Origin: UBA2658 sp964617335
GTDB taxonomy: Bacteria; Bacillota; Clostridia; Oscillospirales; Oscillospiraceae
DNA length: 24,867 nt
Reading direction: 5' to 3'
Assembly: GCA_964617335.1 (NCBI GenBank)
Contig: CAZTXG010000026.1
Location: 1-24,867, forward strand
The position numbers were made by a program, and so were the translations under genes. Shown here piece after piece: positions 1 to 7,035 of the stretch (position 1 is its first letter; each line of letters begins with the position of its first letter). Under the pieces are notes generated by a model, which searched no databases, was not told the DNA's origin, and saw only the letters and a list, made by a program, of their open reading frames with translations.

Positions 1-1
1 T

Positions 2-247
2 ATGAATGGCTTTGCGCAGGATAATAAGGCCGGCCGTATAATGCTTTATTTCCCCATTGATGACTCACTTCAAAGATATCCTGAAATGCCGGAAGTATTG
101 GAAGTTACATTGTCGTATAGAGAAGATGAAGTTATAGGTTCAGACGAATTTGCAGAATCACGCAAGGCTCTTGATGATTTTCTTGCAACAGATGAGGTGC
201 AGATGATATTAAATTCAATCAAGCTGCTACCGGTGCAATCTTCATAA
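2..247 (+). CDS. Unrecognised protein, probably the C-terminal part of a longer gene
   Basis: An open frame of 81 codons starts one base into the window and ends at a TAA at 245-247. No ribosome binding site can be seen because the window begins here, so the first ATG may be internal to a longer gene entering from the left. The protein is acidic and mixed in composition, with no signal peptide, membrane segment, metal-binding cysteines or familiar motif. I do not recognise a family. A rho-independent terminator lies 130 bases downstream, which fits this being the last gene of a rightward unit. The frame is probably coding because it is followed by that terminator and nothing better overlaps it. 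Confidence 0.5.
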   Translation: MNGFAQDNKAGRIMLYFPIDDSLQRYPEMPEVLEVTLSYREDEVIGSDEFAESRKALDDFLATDEVQMILNSIKLLPVQSS

Positions 248-377
248 GCTCTTTCCTTTGAAAACATTTTGCATTTATAAACAAAACTTTTACATATAAG
301 CAATTTTATTGAAAGCTTAAGGCATATTCGGTCAAGAAACAAAAGAAAAGGTCCCTTACAGATTGGGAAATATAAAA

Positions 378-415
378 ACCGGCAAGGAATAAAATCCCTG
401 CCGGTTCTTCTTTTT
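378..415 (+). terminator. Rho-independent terminator after the left-edge gene
   Basis: An 11-base stem (378-388 with 395-405, one G-T pair) carries a 6-base A-rich loop and is followed by a T-rich run, TTCTTCTTTTT. It lies downstream of the left-edge gene. Confidence 0.85.
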
Positions 416-474
416 AATACAGATTTAGCTTCTTACTTTTATAATAAACAAAACAGTCGGATGTCATTGAATAA

Positions 475-503
475 TTGACGGCCGGCCAACTATGTGATAA
501 GAT
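475..503 (+). promoter_or_regulatory. Candidate sigma-A promoter for the DtxR/MntR-like gene
   Basis: TTGACG at 475-480, a 17-base spacer and TAAGAT at 498-503. The -35 matches consensus at 5 of 6 positions and the -10 at 4 of 6. It would give a leader of about 180 bases, which is long for such a gene, so a nearer promoter cannot be excluded. Confidence 0.4.
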
Positions 504-690
504 TTAGATAAATATAACTTTAGTTTACTGTGCTGACTTGAACTTGCAAAAGCTATAGTCTCACTGTGTCAGAGATTTTTAGAATAATACATTAAGTCAG
601 GAGAATGCTTAAAGATTCCTTTAATTTCGAGAGTTTTACGATATACAGCGGCCATAGCCGCGTTATGACCTGGATAAGGAGGCAAATATT

Positions 691-1065
691 ATGAAAATCC
701 GCAAATCCGGCGAAGACTATCTTGAAACTATGCTGATTCTTAAAGAAAGGCATGGCTATATCCGTTCTGTTGATATTGCGGAAGAGCTGGGAGTAAAAAA
801 ACCCAGTGTAACCTATGCGACAAAGAGACTAAAGGAAAGCGGACATATAACCATGGATGAGGATAACCTTATCACCCTTACTAAGACCGGTATGGCTGTT
901 GCAAAAAGTATGTATGAAAGGCATAAGCTGCTCACACTATTGTTTGTTAATTTGGGGGTTGACGAAGAAATTGCCCGTGAAGATGCCTGTAAAATTGAGC
1001 ATGATTTAAGCAAAGAAACATTTGAGGCCATTCGCAGGCATTTTGAAAGCTTTGGCAGTAAATAG
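691..1065 (+). CDS. DtxR/MntR-family metal-dependent transcriptional repressor
   Basis: Small metalloregulator of 124 residues. Residues 1-60 form the winged helix DNA-binding domain (SVDIAEELGVKKPSVT is the recognition helix region), and residues 65-120 form the metal-binding and dimerisation domain. Aligned by eye with Bacillus MntR, D9, E12, H78, E103 and H104 match MntR ligands D8, E11, H77, E102 and H103. The position of MntR E99 is a cysteine (C100), as in the C-x-x-E-H motif of DtxR and IdeR. The site therefore mixes MntR and DtxR features, and Mn versus Fe specificity cannot be called. Family members repress metal uptake genes when loaded with metal. The gene stands alone with an AAGGAGG site 8 bases before ATG and its own terminator; no transporter is adjacent. 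Confidence 0.9.
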   Translation: MKIRKSGEDYLETMLILKERHGYIRSVDIAEELGVKKPSVTYATKRLKESGHITMDEDNLITLTKTGMAVAKSMYERHKLLTLLFVNLGVDEEIAREDACKIEHDLSKETFEAIRRHFESFGSK

Positions 1066-1119
1066 CTTAAAACAACAGATTTAGTTGTTAATCATATGTT
1101 TTTTAATATAAGCACACCT

Positions 1120-1143
1120 ATGCGCCCTTCGGGGCGCATTTTT
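1120..1143 (+). terminator. Rho-independent terminator of the DtxR/MntR-like gene
   Basis: A perfect 8-base stem, ATGCGCCC with GGGCGCAT, around a TTCG tetraloop, followed by TTTT. Its T run overlaps the stop codon of the convergent HAD gene at 1142-1144, so the two units are packed tail to tail. Confidence 0.85.
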
Positions 1144-2002
1144 ATGTAATTGGGCTTTTCTCATTTCGAGCATTCTCAAGACAATCTTTATGCAGGCTGA
1201 TAAGCCTGTGCTTTGAGGCTGCATAGTCGATAATAGAAAAAACCGTTGTTTCCAGCTCTTTTCCTTTTGAATAGTCCGCCTCCAAGGCAAAATCTGCCCT
1301 GCCATCTAAAATTAGATTTGCTGCAGAGCCCTTGTCTCCGGAATAAACGGCAATGGAATGACCTCCGTTTGAACGCACAAGCTTCATGCAGGGCACGTCC
1401 GTCAGGCCATCACCAAAATAAACCATATTGCGGAAGGGGACTCTGCGCTGAGATTCCGGCATGGATTCGTTAAGAGGATTATTTTCCCTAACATCTAAAA
1501 TACCCTTGTTTATACGAAATAAAAACTGGGTTTTGCTGGTATAGTTAACAGCCATGGCAGGCCAGTATGGTTCACCGTTTGAGTCGTAGCAAAACTCCGC
1601 GGCATAGATTTTTTTAAACTCGCCGGCTATAGGCGTACCCTCGATAATCTCCTTAAGCCCCGAAGATATAATGTAATGCTCGATCTGAAAACCACGTTTT
1701 TTCCCATAGGCATTAATGCGGCGGAACCAGGTCTTTACACCGTCGAAAAGAACCACATCTCGTCCGAGAGCCATCAAGGTGTCTCGGGTAAAAAGCATTT
1801 TGCCCTTTGCCTGCTGACACATCACAAGCATATAAGCAAGGATTTGATCCATATTATTTTCTTCCATGGTAAGATTACATTTTTCCCAAAAATCCTCAGG
1901 TTTCATTTTTATGCCGGGTATGAAGCCATATTCCTGCATATCCTTAGGGGAAAGTGTTTTGTCAAAGTCGTACATCAGGGCAAAAACGGGTGTTTGCTCC
2001 AC
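1142..2002 (-). CDS. HAD-superfamily hydrolase (probable phosphatase)
   Basis: A haloacid dehalogenase-type phosphatase of 286 residues. Motif I is DFDKTL with nucleophile D12 and acid/base D14. Motif II is the serine in ISSG near residue 113, the motif III lysine is probably K157 (TSKTQ), and motif IV is GDGLTD at 197-202. The helical stretch between motifs I and II is a C1-type cap, as in phosphoserine-phosphatase-like members. The substrate cannot be read from the sequence. The start is GTG at 2002, 8 bases after GGAGG; two ATG codons just upstream lie in another frame and open only a 10-codon frame. It follows the YgjP-like gene by 74 bases on the same strand and is probably co-transcribed with it. 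Confidence 0.88.
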   Translation of the reverse strand: MEQTPVFALMYDFDKTLSPKDMQEYGFIPGIKMKPEDFWEKCNLTMEENNMDQILAYMLVMCQQAKGKMLFTRDTLMALGRDVVLFDGVKTWFRRINAYGKKRGFQIEHYIISSGLKEIIEGTPIAGEFKKIYAAEFCYDSNGEPYWPAMAVNYTSKTQFLFRINKGILDVRENNPLNESMPESQRRVPFRNMVYFGDGLTDVPCMKLVRSNGGHSIAVYSGDKGSAANLILDGRADFALEADYSKGKELETTVFSIIDYAASKHRLISLHKDCLENARNEKSPIT

Positions 2003-2076
2003 ATCATTTACCTCCGTCTATGTATTAGTTGATGCTTAAAAAAGCTGCAAGGCCATCATTTTTTAACCAGGGGCAA

Positions 2077-2595
2077 TTATTCCCTAAGGAGTTTCTTTCT
2101 CTCTTTGTAATCGGGCATGACCGATTCTATAAGGGCATAAAACTGCTTGCCGTGGTTTTTGTGAACAAGATGGGCAAGTTCGTGAACCACCACATAGTCA
2201 ATGGCCTTTTCCGGATATTGCATCAGCCGCCATGAAAAACAAAGACGATTTTTAGCGCTGCAGCTACCAAAGCGGGTTTTGGCTCCGGTTATTGTTATTC
2301 CGGCAGGGGAGAGGCCCATAATGCTTCCAAAATGAGCCGCCTTAGAAGGAATCCGCTCTTTAGCTAAACTTATATATCTGTCTTTTTCCTCCGGCGAAGG
2401 CTCAGGCCTTGCAGGAGGTCTAAGGCGCATTTTTTCAAGATGCTCATCTATCCATTTTTCCCGCTGATTCAGAAAAATGTCTATATCCTTCTGGGGGCAG
2501 TTTTCCGGCGCACGGACGTATATTTCAAGATTCGGCCTTATCTCCACTGCCAGAGTTCGCCGCTGTGAGCGAATTAGGGTATATTTATAGCGCAT
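2077..2595 (-). CDS. YgjP-like (DUF45/M48-type) zinc metallopeptidase-fold protein
   Basis: A protein of 172 residues counted from ATG at 2595; a GTG four codons upstream (2607) in the same frame is an alternative start. The C-terminal half carries HELAH (H138, E139, H142) followed by NHG with H148, the zinc site of the YgjP/DUF45 family, preceded by the family block TRFGSCS near 107-113. The N-terminal LIRSQRRTLAVEIRP is also typical. Members are predicted metal-dependent hydrolases; the E. coli YgjP annotation as a UTP pyrophosphatase is not something this sequence can confirm. It is probably soluble and cytoplasmic, with no signal peptide. A good promoter lies directly upstream, and the HAD gene follows on the same strand. 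Confidence 0.88.
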   Translation of the reverse strand: MRYKYTLIRSQRRTLAVEIRPNLEIYVRAPENCPQKDIDIFLNQREKWIDEHLEKMRLRPPARPEPSPEEKDRYISLAKERIPSKAAHFGSIMGLSPAGITITGAKTRFGSCSAKNRLCFSWRLMQYPEKAIDYVVVHELAHLVHKNHGKQFYALIESVMPDYKERKKLLRE

Positions 2596-2627
2596 AAAAC
2601 CTATCACTTTCTTTTGTAATGATGTTT

Positions 2628-2656
2628 ATTATACACTAAATAAAAATAACTGTCAT
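2628..2656 (-). promoter_or_regulatory. Sigma-A promoter for the YgjP-like gene
   Basis: On the minus strand: ATGACA (2656-2651), a 17-base spacer and a perfect TATAAT (2633-2628). It lies about 30 bases upstream of the start codon, giving a very short leader. Confidence 0.7.
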
Positions 2657-2721
2657 AGTAAAATCCATTCTATAAAACAAAAGACAATGATTACCCTATC
2701 ATTTAAAACTTATAATAAATG

Positions 2722-2753
2722 CGCCGCAGCTGCTTTTAAAAGACAGTGCGGCG
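2722..2753 (-). terminator. Hairpin, probable terminator of the CDGSH gene
   Basis: CGCCGCA (2722-2728) pairs with TGCGGCG (2747-2753), and the pairing continues inward with small bulges through CTG/CAG to TTTT/AAAA. Read on the minus strand it is followed by ATTTATTATAAGTTTT, a T-rich but interrupted tail. It lies downstream of the CDGSH gene and upstream of the next promoter, where a terminator is expected. Confidence 0.55.
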
Positions 2754-2807
2754 TATTTATTGTCATCCCTAAGAGGGCCGGGGTTAAAAAACACTAGAAA
2801 AATACTA

Positions 2808-3245
2808 TTAGGGAAGCTTATGGGAACCGTCGCAAAAAGGCTTGTTGCAGGACTTGCCGCAGCCGCAGAGCATTATGCGGCAACCTTCAGCTAAAACCTG
2901 ATTTTCAGAGCCGCAGACAGTTACGGGTCCTTGTACAAATATAGGCCCAAGTTCTGAAGCCTTTATTTTAACGGACTGTGGTTCGGGCATATTATCTATA
3001 TGGGCGGGACCTACAGCGCAATCCGGACTTACCCTTGAGCCTTCGGGGATGGAAAAGCGCAAAGCCCCCGAGGGACACTTATTTACAGCCTTTATTATAT
3101 CCTCAGGCTCTGCCTTGTCCAGAAGTATCCATGGACGGCGTTTTGAATCAAAAACCTCTGGCTGAAGTCTAAGACAGGCCCCAAAATGGGAGCAAAGCTC
3201 CGGAAACCAATATACTATAAGGTCATCGTTTTTATATTCTTTCAC
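2808..3245 (-). CDS. Double iron-sulfur protein: Fer4_19 (YjdI-like) plus CDGSH domain
   Basis: A protein of 145 residues with two predicted metal sites. Residues 1-65 resemble the Fer4_19/YjdI domain, with C18 and C24 in CSHFGACL and C57 in CPSGAL. Residues 120-145 hold a full CDGSH motif, C127-x-C129-x2-S132-x3-P136-x-C138-D-G-S-H142, which binds a 2Fe-2S cluster through three cysteines and one histidine. A role in electron transfer or cluster handling is inferred; no partner is encoded nearby. The start is GTG at 3245, 7 bases after AAAGGAG; the frame stays open further upstream, but without a site or family similarity. It is transcribed away from uvrA. Confidence 0.85.
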   Translation of the reverse strand: MKEYKNDDLIVYWFPELCSHFGACLRLQPEVFDSKRRPWILLDKAEPEDIIKAVNKCPSGALRFSIPEGSRVSPDCAVGPAHIDNMPEPQSVKIKASELGPIFVQGPVTVCGSENQVLAEGCRIMLCGCGKSCNKPFCDGSHKLP

Positions 3246-3273
3246 AAAAACACTCCTTTGTTCCAATGTTGCA

Positions 3274-3303
3274 ATAATAACATAAGAAGGCCGCCTTTTA
3301 CAA
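3274..3303 (-). promoter_or_regulatory. Candidate promoter for the CDGSH gene
   Basis: On the minus strand: TTGTAA (3303-3298), an 18-base spacer and TATTAT (3279-3274), about 30 bases before the GTG start. Confidence 0.45.
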
Positions 3304-3407
3304 TAGGAGATTCTATATAAGGCAGCTATAAGTGACGGACTCAAAAAGCTGACGGTCAATATCTGTTGCAGCCTTGGCCTTAATGAAGCTGCCAATGAGA
3401 CAAAGCC

Positions 3408-3436
3408 TTGTATTATTGCTGCATTTAATATATAAT
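3408..3436 (+). promoter_or_regulatory. Candidate sigma-A promoter for uvrA
   Basis: TTGTAT at 3408-3413, a 17-base spacer and a perfect TATAAT at 3431-3436. It lies about 210 bases upstream of the uvrA start, so the transcript would have a long leader containing the hairpins described for this gap. Confidence 0.5.
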
Positions 3437-3645
3437 TAATTATTGCGGCGGCGGGCGCTAAGGCAATAATATATTATAAAAACAGCTCATATAAACGCTG
3501 TCTGCTCACAGATTAAATTTCTGTCAGCAGCATAACAAACAAAGTCAAAGCTTATGGAAAGGCATAATAAGCAAGGCAAAAGCCTTCTGCCAAAGCTTTT
3601 ATTAAACCTGCGGTATGCAGGCGATATTTCAGAGGAATATAGCAT

Positions 3646-6468
3646 ATGCACGATAAAATTATTATAAAAGGCGCGAGAGAGAACAACCTTAAAAACATAG
3701 ATTTGGAAATTCCCCGAGAAAAGCTTATTGTTTTTACGGGGCTTTCCGGCAGCGGAAAAACCTCTCTTGCCTTCGATACAATTTATGCTGAGGGGCAAAG
3801 GCGCTATGTGGAGTCTTTGTCCTCTTACGCAAGAATGTTTTTAGGACAGATGGAAAAGCCCGACCTTGACTATATCGAGGGGCTTTCTCCGGCTATTTCC
3901 ATAGACCAGAAAACCACCTCACGAAATCCACGCTCCACCGTTGGAACTGTTACGGAAATATACGACTACCTTCGTCTTTTGTGGGCAAGGGTTGGCATTC
4001 CTCACTGCCCGGTCTGCGGAAAAGAGATAATGCAGCAGACCATAGACCAGATTATTGACCAGATTATGCAGCTTTCCGAAGGCACAAGGATACAGGTTTT
4101 AGCTCCCATTGTGCGGGCGAGAAAGGGCGAGCACCAAAAGGTTTTTGAGGACGCGCGCAAAAGCGGCTATGCAAGAGTGCGGGTGGACGGCATCATTTAC
4201 GACTTATCCGAGGATATCACCCTTGAGAAGAATAAAAAGCATAGCATAGAGATTGTTATAGACAGGCTTTCTGTAAAGGGCGAGGCAACAGCAAGGTTAA
4301 CAGACTCTGTGGAGACAGCGGCCGCTCTTTCAAAGGGCATTGTTATTATAGATATTCCCGACGAGGACAAGCAGCTTATGTTTTCCCAGAACTATGCCTG
4401 TGAGGACTGCGGAATTTCCATAGAAGAACTGGTGCCGAGGCTTTTTTCATTCAACAACCCCTTTGGAGCCTGCGAGAACTGCGGCGGCCTTGGTATTCAG
4501 CTTCGCATAAGGCCGGAGCTTATAATGCCGAACCCAAAGCTTTCCATTATGGACGGGGGTATTTCTGCCAGCGGCTGGGGAAATGTCCGCAGCGACGGCA
4601 TTTCCAGAATGTATTTTGAAGCTCTGGCTAAGAAATATAAATTTTCCCTCAGCGAACCCATCGAAAACCTCTCGCCGGAGGTTTTAGATATTATCCTTTA
4701 CGGAACAAAGGGTGAAAAGCTGACCTTGCACTACGACCAGCCCAGAGGCAAGGGAACCTTAAACCAGCCCTTTGAGGGCATTATTAACAATCTTGAAAGA
4801 CGCTACCGTGAAACTCAAAGCCCCGGCATGAGAAGCGATATTGAACAAAGCATGGGTGAGTTTTTCTGTCCGGACTGTAAGGGTAAAAGGCTGAAAAAAG
4901 AAGCCCTTGCCGTCACTGTGGGGGGCATAAACATTTCTGACTTCTGCGACCTGCCGGTTACACGGGGCTTGGAATTTATTGATGGCATTGAGCTTTCAGA
5001 CCGGGATATGATGATAGCCGGACGGATTTTAAAGGAAATTAAGGAGCGGCTTTCGTTTTTGCACAATGTGGGGCTGCAATACCTCACCTTGTCAAGAGCC
5101 GCGGGATCCTTGTCCGGCGGCGAAAGCCAGCGTATACGCCTTGCAACCCAAATAGGTTCGTCTCTTATGGGAGTTTTATACATCCTTGACGAGCCATCCA
5201 TTGGTCTGCATCAAAGAGATAACGCAAAGCTGCTAAAAACTTTAAGGGAGCTTTGCGACATTGGAAACACCCTTATCGTTGTTGAGCACGACGAGGACAC
5301 AATGCGTGCGGCAGACTGCATTGTGGACATTGGGCCCGGCGCAGGAGTCCATGGGGGCGAGGTGGTCTGTGTCGGTACGATAGACGATATTTGCAATTGT
5401 GAAAACTCCGTTACAGGCCAATACCTCAGCGGAAAAAAGAAAATTCCCGTACCGGAAAAGCGAAGAACAGGCAATGGAAAAAACCTTATAATTCGAAAGG
5501 CCAGTCAAAACAACCTTAAAGATATTGATGCAGCCATACCTTTGGGTACTCTCACCTGTGTAACGGGAGTTTCCGGCAGCGGTAAGTCCTCTCTTATAAA
5601 CGAGGTGCTTTACAAAAAGCTTGCCTTAGAGCTAAACCGCGCGAAAACATATCCCGGAGCCCATGAGAACATAGAGGGCCTTGAGTATGCGGACAAGGTT
5701 ATTAGCATTGACCAAAGCCCCATAGGGAGAACCCCTCGCTCAAATCCCGCCACCTACACCGGTGTTTTCACCGGTATACGGGAGCTTTTTTCCCAAACGC
5801 AAGACGCAAAGCTGCGGGGATACAACGCCGGAAGGTTTTCCTTTAACGTCCGCGGCGGGCGCTGCGAAGCCTGCGCCGGAGACGGCCTTGTGAAAATTGA
5901 AATGCACTTTCTGCCGGATATTTTTGTTCCCTGTGAGGTCTGCAAGGGAAAGCGCTATAACCGTGAAACACTTGAGGTGCGATATAAGGGCAAAAACATC
6001 TCTGAAGTGCTGGCTATGACCATAGAGGAAGCCGAGAAGTTTTTTGAAAACCTTCCCAAAATACGAGGCCAGCTTAAAACCCTTTGCGATGTGGGTATGG
6101 GCTATGTTAAGCTGGGACAGTCATCAACCACCCTTTCCGGCGGCGAGGCCCAGAGAATAAAGCTTGCCTCGGAACTGTGTAAAAGAAGCACGGGGAAAAC
6201 TGTTTATATCCTTGATGAACCAACCACCGGTCTGCATACTGCGGATGTTGATCTTTTGATAAAGGTTTTAAACCGCCTTGTGGATGCGGGAAACACCGTT
6301 ATTGTTATTGAGCATAATCTGGACGTTATCAAAACCTCCGACTATATAATTGACCTTGGGCCGGAAGGCGGAGACATGGGCGGCGAAATTATTTTTACAG
6401 GAACGCCCGAGGACTGCGCCGTCTGTGAGAAAAGCTATACCGGTCAGTTTCTCAAAAAGATGCTTTAG
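3646..6468 (+). CDS. uvrA: UvrABC excinuclease subunit A, damage-sensing ATPase
   Basis: UvrA of nucleotide excision repair, full length at 940 residues. It is a tandem ABC ATPase: the first Walker A is GLSGSGKTS at 32-40, and the first signature LSGGE lies near 490 and its Walker B, ILDEPSIGLHQ, near 513. The second half repeats this order with GVSGSGKSS, TLSGGEAQR and ILDEPTTGLH. Zinc-binding cysteine pairs are CPVC, CEDC/CENC and CEAC/CEVC, the last being the C-terminal finger needed for lesion recognition. With UvrB it scans DNA and loads UvrB at damage. The start has AGAGG 9 bases upstream. No uvrB or uvrC is in the window. The TAG stop is shared with the left end of a MITE-like element, but the protein end (LKKML) looks normal. 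Confidence 0.98.
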   Translation: MHDKIIIKGARENNLKNIDLEIPREKLIVFTGLSGSGKTSLAFDTIYAEGQRRYVESLSSYARMFLGQMEKPDLDYIEGLSPAISIDQKTTSRNPRSTVGTVTEIYDYLRLLWARVGIPHCPVCGKEIMQQTIDQIIDQIMQLSEGTRIQVLAPIVRARKGEHQKVFEDARKSGYARVRVDGIIYDLSEDITLEKNKKHSIEIVIDRLSVKGEATARLTDSVETAAALSKGIVIIDIPDEDKQLMFSQNYACEDCGISIEELVPRLFSFNNPFGACENCGGLGIQLRIRPELIMPNPKLSIMDGGISASGWGNVRSDGISRMYFEALAKKYKFSLSEPIENLSPEVLDIILYGTKGEKLTLHYDQPRGKGTLNQPFEGIINNLERRYRETQSPGMRSDIEQSMGEFFCPDCKGKRLKKEALAVTVGGINISDFCDLPVTRGLEFIDGIELSDRDMMIAGRILKEIKERLSFLHNVGLQYLTLSRAAGSLSGGESQRIRLATQIGSSLMGVLYILDEPSIGLHQRDNAKLLKTLRELCDIGNTLIVVEHDEDTMRAADCIVDIGPGAGVHGGEVVCVGTIDDICNCENSVTGQYLSGKKKIPVPEKRRTGNGKNLIIRKASQNNLKDIDAAIPLGTLTCVTGVSGSGKSSLINEVLYKKLALELNRAKTYPGAHENIEGLEYADKVISIDQSPIGRTPRSNPATYTGVFTGIRELFSQTQDAKLRGYNAGRFSFNVRGGRCEACAGDGLVKIEMHFLPDIFVPCEVCKGKRYNRETLEVRYKGKNISEVLAMTIEEAEKFFENLPKIRGQLKTLCDVGMGYVKLGQSSTTLSGGEAQRIKLASELCKRSTGKTVYILDEPTTGLHTADVDLLIKVLNRLVDAGNTVIVIEHNLDVIKTSDYIIDLGPEGGDMGGEIIFTGTPEDCAVCEKSYTGQFLKKML

Positions 6469-6631
6469 GGCGTGTTGACACTACCGTTCAACGCCCATCT
6501 TTTGACGAATTTCCCGCCATGCTGCGTTAAAAATTCTTGCAGTGGGCAAACTACAACTGCGAATTTTTGCCTTGCCTGGCGAAAAATCCCCTTCAAAATC
6601 TGAACATTTCAGGTAGTGTCGACACACCCTA
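6466..6631. mobile_element. MITE-like fold-back element with TA target duplication
   Basis: Terminal inverted repeats of 20 bases including the TA: TAGGGCGTGTTGACACTACC at 6466-6485 and GGTAGTGTCGACACACCCTA at 6612-6631, agreeing at 18 of 20 positions. Without the flanking TA the element is about 162 bases (6468-6629). The interior is also self-complementary: GTTCA/TGAAC and CGCCA/TGGCG pairs and AAAAATTC/GAATTTTT near the centre make it one long imperfect hairpin with a loop around 6545-6555. It encodes no protein. Removing one TA and the interior restores CTTTAGGGCAAATC, with the uvrA TAG intact, which supports TA as the target. TA duplication is typical of IS630/Tc1-mariner and some IS5-group elements; the driving transposase is not here. 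Confidence 0.82.
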
Positions 6632-6641
6632 GGGCAAATCC

Positions 6642-6670
6642 GTAACAAATCTTTTTCTCCCCCGTATTAT
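6642..6670 (+). promoter_or_regulatory. Candidate promoter for the recD2 unit
   Basis: GTAACA at 6642-6647, a 17-base spacer and TATTAT at 6665-6670, about 25 bases before the first gene. Its -35 box begins roughly 10 bases from the right end of the MITE. Confidence 0.4.
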
Positions 6671-6692
6671 GGACTGTAAGGGGGGGAAAATC

Positions 6693-7034
6693 ATGGATAT
6701 TTTTAAAATTGCCCTGTCTATGGCTTTAAGCCTTGGCTTTTTGTTTTTACTTTGGAGCATAAAAGGCTGGCTTTTGCGGCCTGTAATCGGAGGAAAAGAC
6801 ACCTGCCTTACTGTAACGGTTTCGGCAGGGGGAAAGGCAAAAAACCTTGAGCATACAATTGCCGGTCTTAAATGGCTTAGAAAAAGCGGAAATCTATACG
6901 CCGATATACTTATAGTTGATAAAGGGCTGGAGCCGAAGGCAGCAGAGCTTGCACGGCTGTTATCGAAAGACGACATGAGCATTCAGGTATGCTCACCGGA
7001 TCAGATAGAATATTTTATTATACGGAGCTGCTAG
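6693..7034 (+). CDS. Unknown membrane-anchored protein upstream of recD2
   Basis: A protein of 113 residues that I cannot assign to a family. Residues 3-28 form one strong hydrophobic segment (IFKIALSMALSLGFLFLLW), with no cleavage site, so it is probably a membrane anchor. Residues 36-113 look like a small alpha/beta domain (CLTVTVSAGG, ADILIVDKG, MSIQVCS are predicted strands), faintly like the start of a nucleotide-sugar or Rossmann-type fold, though no catalytic motif is visible. The ATG at 6693 is chosen because a run of seven Gs ends 6 bases before it; an in-frame ATG at 6669 lacks a site. The stop codon is one base before the recD2 ATG, so the two are probably translationally coupled. 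Confidence 0.7.
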   Translation: MDIFKIALSMALSLGFLFLLWSIKGWLLRPVIGGKDTCLTVTVSAGGKAKNLEHTIAGLKWLRKSGNLYADILIVDKGLEPKAAELARLLSKDDMSIQVCSPDQIEYFIIRSC

Positions 7035-7035
7035 A

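Larger units (their letters stand above)
248..690. other. Intergenic region: terminator, candidate promoter and leader of the DtxR-like gene
   Basis: This gap of 443 bases holds a rho-independent terminator at 378-415, a candidate sigma-A promoter at 475-503 and a leader of about 180 bases before the repressor gene. In the leader there is a small GCGGC/GCCGC hairpin at 648-661, just upstream of the ribosome binding site. I looked for a clean DtxR or MntR operator palindrome and did not find one. No RNA gene or known riboswitch is recognisable. Confidence 0.5.
3246..3645. other. Divergent intergenic region between the CDGSH gene and uvrA
   Basis: The 400 bases hold candidate promoters in both directions (minus at 3274-3303, plus at 3408-3436). 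The 210-base leader before uvrA contains several inverted repeats: 3502-3512 with 3520-3530 (one mismatch), AAGGC/GCCTT at 3573-3577 and 3582-3586, and an outer AAAGCTT pair around the latter followed by TTTATT. I found no LexA box of the Gram-positive type and no convincing small gene. Confidence 0.45.

Noticed and set aside
478..486. GGCCGGCC palindrome in the leader of the DtxR-like gene as an operator
   Set aside because: It is a short GC palindrome inside the promoter spacer and does not resemble DtxR or MntR operators, which are longer and AT-rich.
1991..2007. Tandem ATG ATG upstream of the HAD gene as its start
   Set aside because: Both lie in a different frame and meet a stop after 10 codons; the GTG at 2002 is in frame with the HAD motifs and well spaced from GGAGG.
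3246..3645. LexA (SOS) box upstream of uvrA
   Set aside because: I looked for GAAC-N4-GTTC type sites in the gap and found none.
6469..6630. Reading the uvrA 3' hairpin region simply as a rho-independent terminator
   Set aside because: The pairing covers 160 bases with specific 20-base ends and TA flanks and lacks a following T run; a mobile fold-back element explains it better.
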